In this document: positions 7,785 to 10,742 of the stretch, in pieces | Position numbering within the stretch: position 1 is the first letter of the stretch | Layout of the letters: the number at the start of each line of letters is the position of its first letter | NCBI GenBank assembly: GCA_023251695.1 | Contig: JAHEYE010000099.1 | Coordinates: 1-10,742 of the forward strand | DNA from: Sphingobacteriaceae bacterium | Lineage (GTDB): Bacteria; Bacteroidota; Bacteroidia; B-17B0; Aurantibacillaceae | DNA length: 10,742 bases | Reading direction: 5' to 3' | The notes under the pieces: model-generated | The model's input: the letters and a program-made list of their open reading frames with translations, nothing else | Database searches by the model: none | What the model was told of the DNA's origin: nothing | Made by a program: the position numbers and the translations under genes

Positions 7785-7800
7785 TAATTCGGCTCTGTTT

Positions 7801-8667
7801 ATGGAATTAAGTAATTGTATTAATTGTAATAGCACACATTTGAAAACAATGTCTGTTTATTCAGGCGCTTTCCTGGTAAAATGTGCGGATTGCGGCCTTG
7901 TTTTCGGGAAAAAACAACCAAGCACGACTGAACTTACTGCTCATTACACCAATTATCCCCGCTACACCAGCCTCTCGCCAATTACCGAAAAAAGATATGG
8001 GGAATTACTTGACAAGTTCGAACTTTACCGCAAAAGCAATAACATTATTGATCTGGGCTGCAGTAATGGTTTGTTTTTAGAGTGTGCTAAAAAAAGAGGA
8101 TGGATTGTTTATGGAACAGAATATGCACAGGAATCGATCGACTATTGTGCAGATAGAAATATCAAAGTTTTTAAATCAGATAAATTACCTCCCGAATTTT
8201 TTAATTTACAATTTGATGTAATCACGAGCTTTGAGGTAATAGAACATATTAATACGCCAAATGCCGAAATGGAATTCATTAAAAAAATATTGAGAAAAGG
8301 CGGCGCATTTTATGTAACCACGCCTAATTTTAATTCTGTAAGCCGGATGATACTGAAAGATAGATGGAACGTGATTGAATATCCTGAACACCTCACTTAC
8401 TATACCGCGCGAACCTTGAATGATTTAATGCAGAAATATGGATTCAAAAAAGATTTTCTTGTGACCACCGGTTTTAGTTTTTTGCGTTTTAACCAAGGCA
8501 GGGGAAAAGATGAAGTTAACCGCACATTACTGAATAATACCGATGAAACAGTGAGAGCCAATATTGAGAAAAACTTCTTTCTGCGCTGCATAAAACACTC
8601 CATTAATTTTTTTCTTACTGCCTTTAAAATAGGCGATGCCATGAAGGGCTTATATATTAATTCTTAA
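7801..8667 (+). CDS. Class I SAM-dependent methyltransferase with N-terminal zinc ribbon (second copy of the architecture)
   Basis: A 288-residue protein. The N-terminus carries a zinc ribbon, C6-x2-C9 and C28-x2-C31 (NCINC and KCADCG), followed by the phrase GLVFGKKQPS that usually connects this ribbon to a methyltransferase. The catalytic core has motif I NIIDLGCSNGLFL, an acidic post-I YGTEYAQES, FDVITSFEVIEHI (motif IV and the EHI post-motif) and GGAFYVTTPNFNS, which together define the Methyltransf_23/UbiG-like group. It also has the PEHLTYYTARTL segment that is frequent in glycan-cluster relatives. The expected job is methylation of a sugar or glycan end; the substrate is unknown. The ATG at 7801 is preferred. 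The reading frame stays open upstream to 7618, but that extension overlaps the membrane gene on the other strand and has no family-like residues. No Shine-Dalgarno sequence precedes it. The architecture matches that of the gene at 3342-4241. Confidence 0.88.
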   Translation: MELSNCINCNSTHLKTMSVYSGAFLVKCADCGLVFGKKQPSTTELTAHYTNYPRYTSLSPITEKRYGELLDKFELYRKSNNIIDLGCSNGLFLECAKKRGWIVYGTEYAQESIDYCADRNIKVFKSDKLPPEFFNLQFDVITSFEVIEHINTPNAEMEFIKKILRKGGAFYVTTPNFNSVSRMILKDRWNVIEYPEHLTYYTARTLNDLMQKYGFKKDFLVTTGFSFLRFNQGRGKDEVNRTLLNNTDETVRANIEKNFFLRCIKHSINFFLTAFKIGDAMKGLYINS

Positions 8668-8699
8668 CTTTTACAAAAACAGTTTATAGTCAGCAAGTT

Positions 8700-8724
8700 A
8701 AAAATTGCCTTAAGTTGGCTTTTT
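8700..8724 (+). terminator. Weak candidate intrinsic terminator after the methyltransferase gene
   Basis: AAAAA-TT-GCC, a seven-base loop, then GGC-TTTTT can fold into a short stem (three GC and five AU pairs with a two-base bulge) that ends in a run of five T. It starts 33 bases past the stop at 8667. The stem is weak, so read-through into galE is plausible. Confidence 0.25.
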
Positions 8725-8750
8725 GCTATCTTAGTTTAGTTCTAAATTGC
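8721..8750 (+). promoter_or_regulatory. Weak candidate promoter before galE
   Basis: In the 96-bp gap before galE, TTTTG (8721-8725) is followed after 17 bases by TAAATTGC (8743-8750), a partial match to TTTG-N19-TAnnTTTG with spacing two short. Transcription would begin only a few bases before the ATG at 8764. No Shine-Dalgarno sequence is visible. The gap is long compared with the tight spacing elsewhere, so a separate promoter here is plausible but not proven. Confidence 0.25.
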
Positions 8751-8763
8751 TATTTTTAATTAC

Positions 8764-9807
8764 ATGAAAGAGCGGGAAAGTATTATTGTTACGGGCGGTG
8801 CGGGATACATAGGTTCACACACTATTATTGAACTACTTCAACAAACCGATTACAACATTATTTCAATTGACAATTTTTCTAATTCGCATGCTAATGCTTA
8901 TGAAAATATTGAATTAATTACTGGAAAAAAAATTACTTCCATTCGTTTGGATTTGTGCGACAAAGATGCTGTTTCAAAACAACTTAATTCTTTGAATAAC
9001 ATTGCCGGCGTCATACATTTCGCAGCTTTTAAATCGGTACCAGAAAGCATGGCTGACCCCTTGCTCTATTATCATAACAACATTGAAAGTCTCATCAATA
9101 TTCTGGATTTCTGCAAACAGAAAGCTATCCGAAATTTTATTTTCTCTTCTTCCTGCTCGGTATATGGTAACATAAAAGATTTGCCGGTAACAGAAGAAAG
9201 TATTTTGGGCAAAGCTGAATCTCCTTACGCTTATACCAAACAGGTAGGCGAACAAATGGTAGACGCCTTCACGGCTACCGCAACAAACTTTAATGCGGTT
9301 ATTCTCCGTTACTTTAATCCGGTTGGTGCACACATTAGTGGTAATATTGGAGAATTGCCAATTGGTCCGCCTACAAGTTTAGTTCCCATTATTACACGAA
9401 CGGCAGCCGGCACTATTCCTAAAATGTCTGTTCACGGGAATAACTATCCAACCCGCGATGGCTCATGCATCAGGGATTACGTTCATGTAACCGATATTGC
9501 AGACGCCCATATCAAGGCTTTACAATATTTAATAAATCAAAAAAACAAAAACAAATTGTCGTTATTTAATTTAGGAACAGGCCGAGGTGTTACCGTACTA
9601 GAAGCAATCGATTCCTTCGAAAAAATCTCCGGCTTAAAACTAAATTACGAAATAGGGCCGCGGCGCGATGGTGATGTAGAAGCCATCTATGCAAATAATA
9701 ATCTGGCCAAACAGGAATTGAAATGGGAAACCAAGTTTAACATAGATGAAATGATGCGCACGGCCTGGAAATGGCAGCAGCATCTTTCGCAATTGAAAAT
9801 AAATTAA
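8764..9807 (+). CDS. galE: UDP-glucose 4-epimerase
   Basis: A 347-residue short-chain dehydrogenase of the extended type, close to the usual 338-347 of bacterial GalE. It interconverts UDP-glucose and UDP-galactose in the cytoplasm with tightly bound NAD, and in some bacteria the N-acetylated pair as well, which supplies precursors for the neighbouring transferases. The NAD fold is plain: TGGAGYIGSHT with G11, G14 and G17, then DNFSNSH (the GalE-typical loop after beta 2) and HFAAFKSVPES. The catalytic residues are present: S130 in FSSSCSVYG and the Y155-x3-K159 pair in SPYAYTKQ. Other family marks are ILRYFNPVGAH, NYPTRDGSCIRDYVHVTDIADAH, FNLGTGRGVTVLE and RRDGDVEAIYAN. The ATG at 8764 fits the family N-terminus. 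The following gene starts ten bases after its stop. Confidence in the family is very high; the preference for acetylated substrates is not determined. Confidence 0.97.
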   Translation: MKERESIIVTGGAGYIGSHTIIELLQQTDYNIISIDNFSNSHANAYENIELITGKKITSIRLDLCDKDAVSKQLNSLNNIAGVIHFAAFKSVPESMADPLLYYHNNIESLINILDFCKQKAIRNFIFSSSCSVYGNIKDLPVTEESILGKAESPYAYTKQVGEQMVDAFTATATNFNAVILRYFNPVGAHISGNIGELPIGPPTSLVPIITRTAAGTIPKMSVHGNNYPTRDGSCIRDYVHVTDIADAHIKALQYLINQKNKNKLSLFNLGTGRGVTVLEAIDSFEKISGLKLNYEIGPRRDGDVEAIYANNNLAKQELKWETKFNIDEMMRTAWKWQQHLSQLKIN

Positions 9808-9817
9808 GATCATTATC

Positions 9818-10742
9818 ATGGAAAAACGATTTAAATTTAAAAGCCTTTCTGTTTACTCATCAGATGAGTGGATGGCGAATTCAACCAAGCGTTACCGTAC
9901 GGTATTCGATAAAGCAGAGACCACTTACGTCCGTTGCGAGCTTGCTTTATATAATAAGTTATTTGATGAAGAAGATTGGCAAACGAAAGTGACCATCCGC
10001 TGCGAAAAAATTGTTCCGGGCAATAACGAAAAAATTTGCGAGCTCGAAGTGGACCTAAAAGTAAATAAGGATGAGAACATCGCCTATGTACGCGATGGTT
10101 GGGGAAATACCACCGCAGGGGTTTTTTGGAAAAAAGGAACTTACAAATGGATGACCATTATTGAAGGTGTTGTAGTAGGCGAATCTCAATTCCATATTGA
10201 AGATGTTGGACTCGTGACCGCCAGCAATAATCCTTATTTCAGTATCGAGTATATTAAATTATATCCCGGTGATGGCGATGGATGGCAAGACCGTCACCGT
10301 AAATATTTGAAAAAATTCAGTAAAGCAAATACACAATACGTGTGGGCGGAATTCAAAATAAAGGTGCACACCAATTCGGATTTTAATTATGAATTCTTTC
10401 TGAATTATATTGATGACGCGGGACAGCCTAAAGCACATCAAAGTAAGATTGGGTATATCGACGCCAATAAAAAAGATTATACGTATACATTTGATATGGG
10501 ATGGGGGCATAATAATGCAGGTTCATGGAAAGACGACCAATACATTTTAGAAATTGTGTACATGGATGTTTTAATTGGCGCGGTTACGTTTCAGTGCGGC
10601 GAAGTGGATGAAGAAGGTCCACTTGAGTTAATAACTTCCATTACGCAAACAATGTCGGCCGGCACAAATACCGGAGATTCCAACACCACTACCGCTGCGC
10701 CGGAAAAAACGCTTGAAGAATTACTGGATGAAGTAAAAGCTT
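9818..10742 (+). CDS. Protein with two tandem copies of an unrecognised beta-rich domain, 3' end outside window (possible AAA+ ATPase N-terminal region)
   Basis: An open frame from the ATG at 9818 (ten bases after galE) to the window edge gives 308 codons with no stop. The protein looks soluble, with no signal peptide or membrane helix. Two halves of about 120 residues are repeated. Copy one is about residues 13-127: W18, Y26, F30, K32-A33, Y37-V38, E41, then GWG 94-96, AG 100-101, W104-K105, Y109, VVVG 118-121 and F125. Copy two is about 149-261: W156, Y163, F167, K169-A170, Y174-V175, E178, GWG 228-230, AG 234-235, W237-K238, Y242, VLIG 251-254 and F258. Alternating hydrophobic residues suggest beta-sandwich modules. 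A low-complexity T/S/N/G linker (about 280-294) follows, and the last residues, KTLEELLDEVKA, resemble the lead-in to SpoVK/CbbX-type AAA+ domains, which is an inference from a short string. I cannot name the repeated domain. It sits at the edge of the glycan cluster and may be unrelated to it. Sampled lines show higher GC (about 35-50%) than the glycosyltransferase fusion gene (about 15-25%). Confidence 0.75.
   Translation, partial: MEKRFKFKSLSVYSSDEWMANSTKRYRTVFDKAETTYVRCELALYNKLFDEEDWQTKVTIRCEKIVPGNNEKICELEVDLKVNKDENIAYVRDGWGNTTAGVFWKKGTYKWMTIIEGVVVGESQFHIEDVGLVTASNNPYFSIEYIKLYPGDGDGWQDRHRKYLKKFSKANTQYVWAEFKIKVHTNSDFNYEFFLNYIDDAGQPKAHQSKIGYIDANKKDYTYTFDMGWGHNNAGSWKDDQYILEIVYMDVLIGAVTFQCGEVDEEGPLELITSITQTMSAGTNTGDSNTTTAAPEKTLEELLDEVKA

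Noticed and set aside
7618..7800. Longer N-terminus for the second zinc-ribbon methyltransferase
   Set aside because: It overlaps the minus-strand membrane gene start and gives low-complexity, non-family residues. The ATG at 7801 is followed at once by the zinc-ribbon cysteines.
8974..9333. 119-codon minus-strand open frame antisense to galE
   Set aside because: It is the longest antisense frame in the window but mirrors galE codons, has no domain features, and galE is certain.
9771..9992. 73-codon plus-strand frame bridging galE and the next gene
   Set aside because: It is out of frame with both and is explained by overlap with the galE tail and the start of the duplicated-domain gene.
10259..10510. 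83-codon minus-strand frame inside the last gene
   Set aside because: It lies antisense within the long open frame that carries the clear domain repeat.
1..10742. tRNA, rRNA, CRISPR array, insertion sequence or att site
   Set aside because: No array of spaced repeats, transposase-like frame, terminal inverted repeats or tRNA-like cloverleaf was seen on reading both strands by eye. A covariance-model scan was not possible.

Overview
The window is 10.7 kb of AT-rich bacterial DNA that most resembles a surface-polysaccharide (LPS O-antigen, capsule or exopolysaccharide) locus of a member of the Bacteroidota. The organism call is an inference. It rests on the low GC content, A/T-rich leaders with almost no Shine-Dalgarno sequence before starts, a candidate TTTG-N19-TAnnTTTG-type promoter, and the style of the proteins.

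Layout. Positions 1-6348 hold six plus-strand genes packed like one operon, with spacings of 1, 1, 0, -20 and 0 bases. They are the C-terminal end of an N-acetyl sugar amidotransferase-like protein (1-234), a glycosyltransferase fused to an FkbM-type methyltransferase (236-2221), a GT4-type glycosyltransferase (2223-3341), a zinc-ribbon class I methyltransferase (3342-4241), a GT2 glycosyltransferase (4222-5121) and a second GT4-like glycosyltransferase (5122-6348). A polytopic membrane protein lies convergently on the minus strand (7724-6345). Its stop codon overlaps that of the preceding gene through a shared TTAA. A 76-bp divergent intergenic region follows, then a second zinc-ribbon methyltransferase (7801-8667). 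After a 96-bp gap comes galE, UDP-glucose 4-epimerase (8764-9807). Ten bases later an open reading frame begins (9818) that runs off the window. It carries two tandem copies of an unrecognised beta-rich domain and ends in what may be the lead-in to an AAA+ ATPase domain.

How the genes work together. GalE interconverts UDP-Glc/UDP-Gal (or the N-acetylated forms). The amidotransferase would modify an amino sugar. Four glycosyltransferase domains would extend the glycan on its carrier, and three methyltransferase domains would methylate sugars or chain ends. The membrane protein could be a GT-C type transferase or a repeat-unit polymerase, but this is not settled from sequence. No flippase, chain-length regulator or ABC exporter lies inside the window, so the locus continues upstream. 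The last gene is probably not a glycan enzyme and may mark the edge of the cluster.

Most of the window is of familiar type. The parts most worth a second look are the tandem-duplicated domain protein at the right end and the GT-FkbM fusion. No tRNA, rRNA, insertion sequence or CRISPR array was seen.
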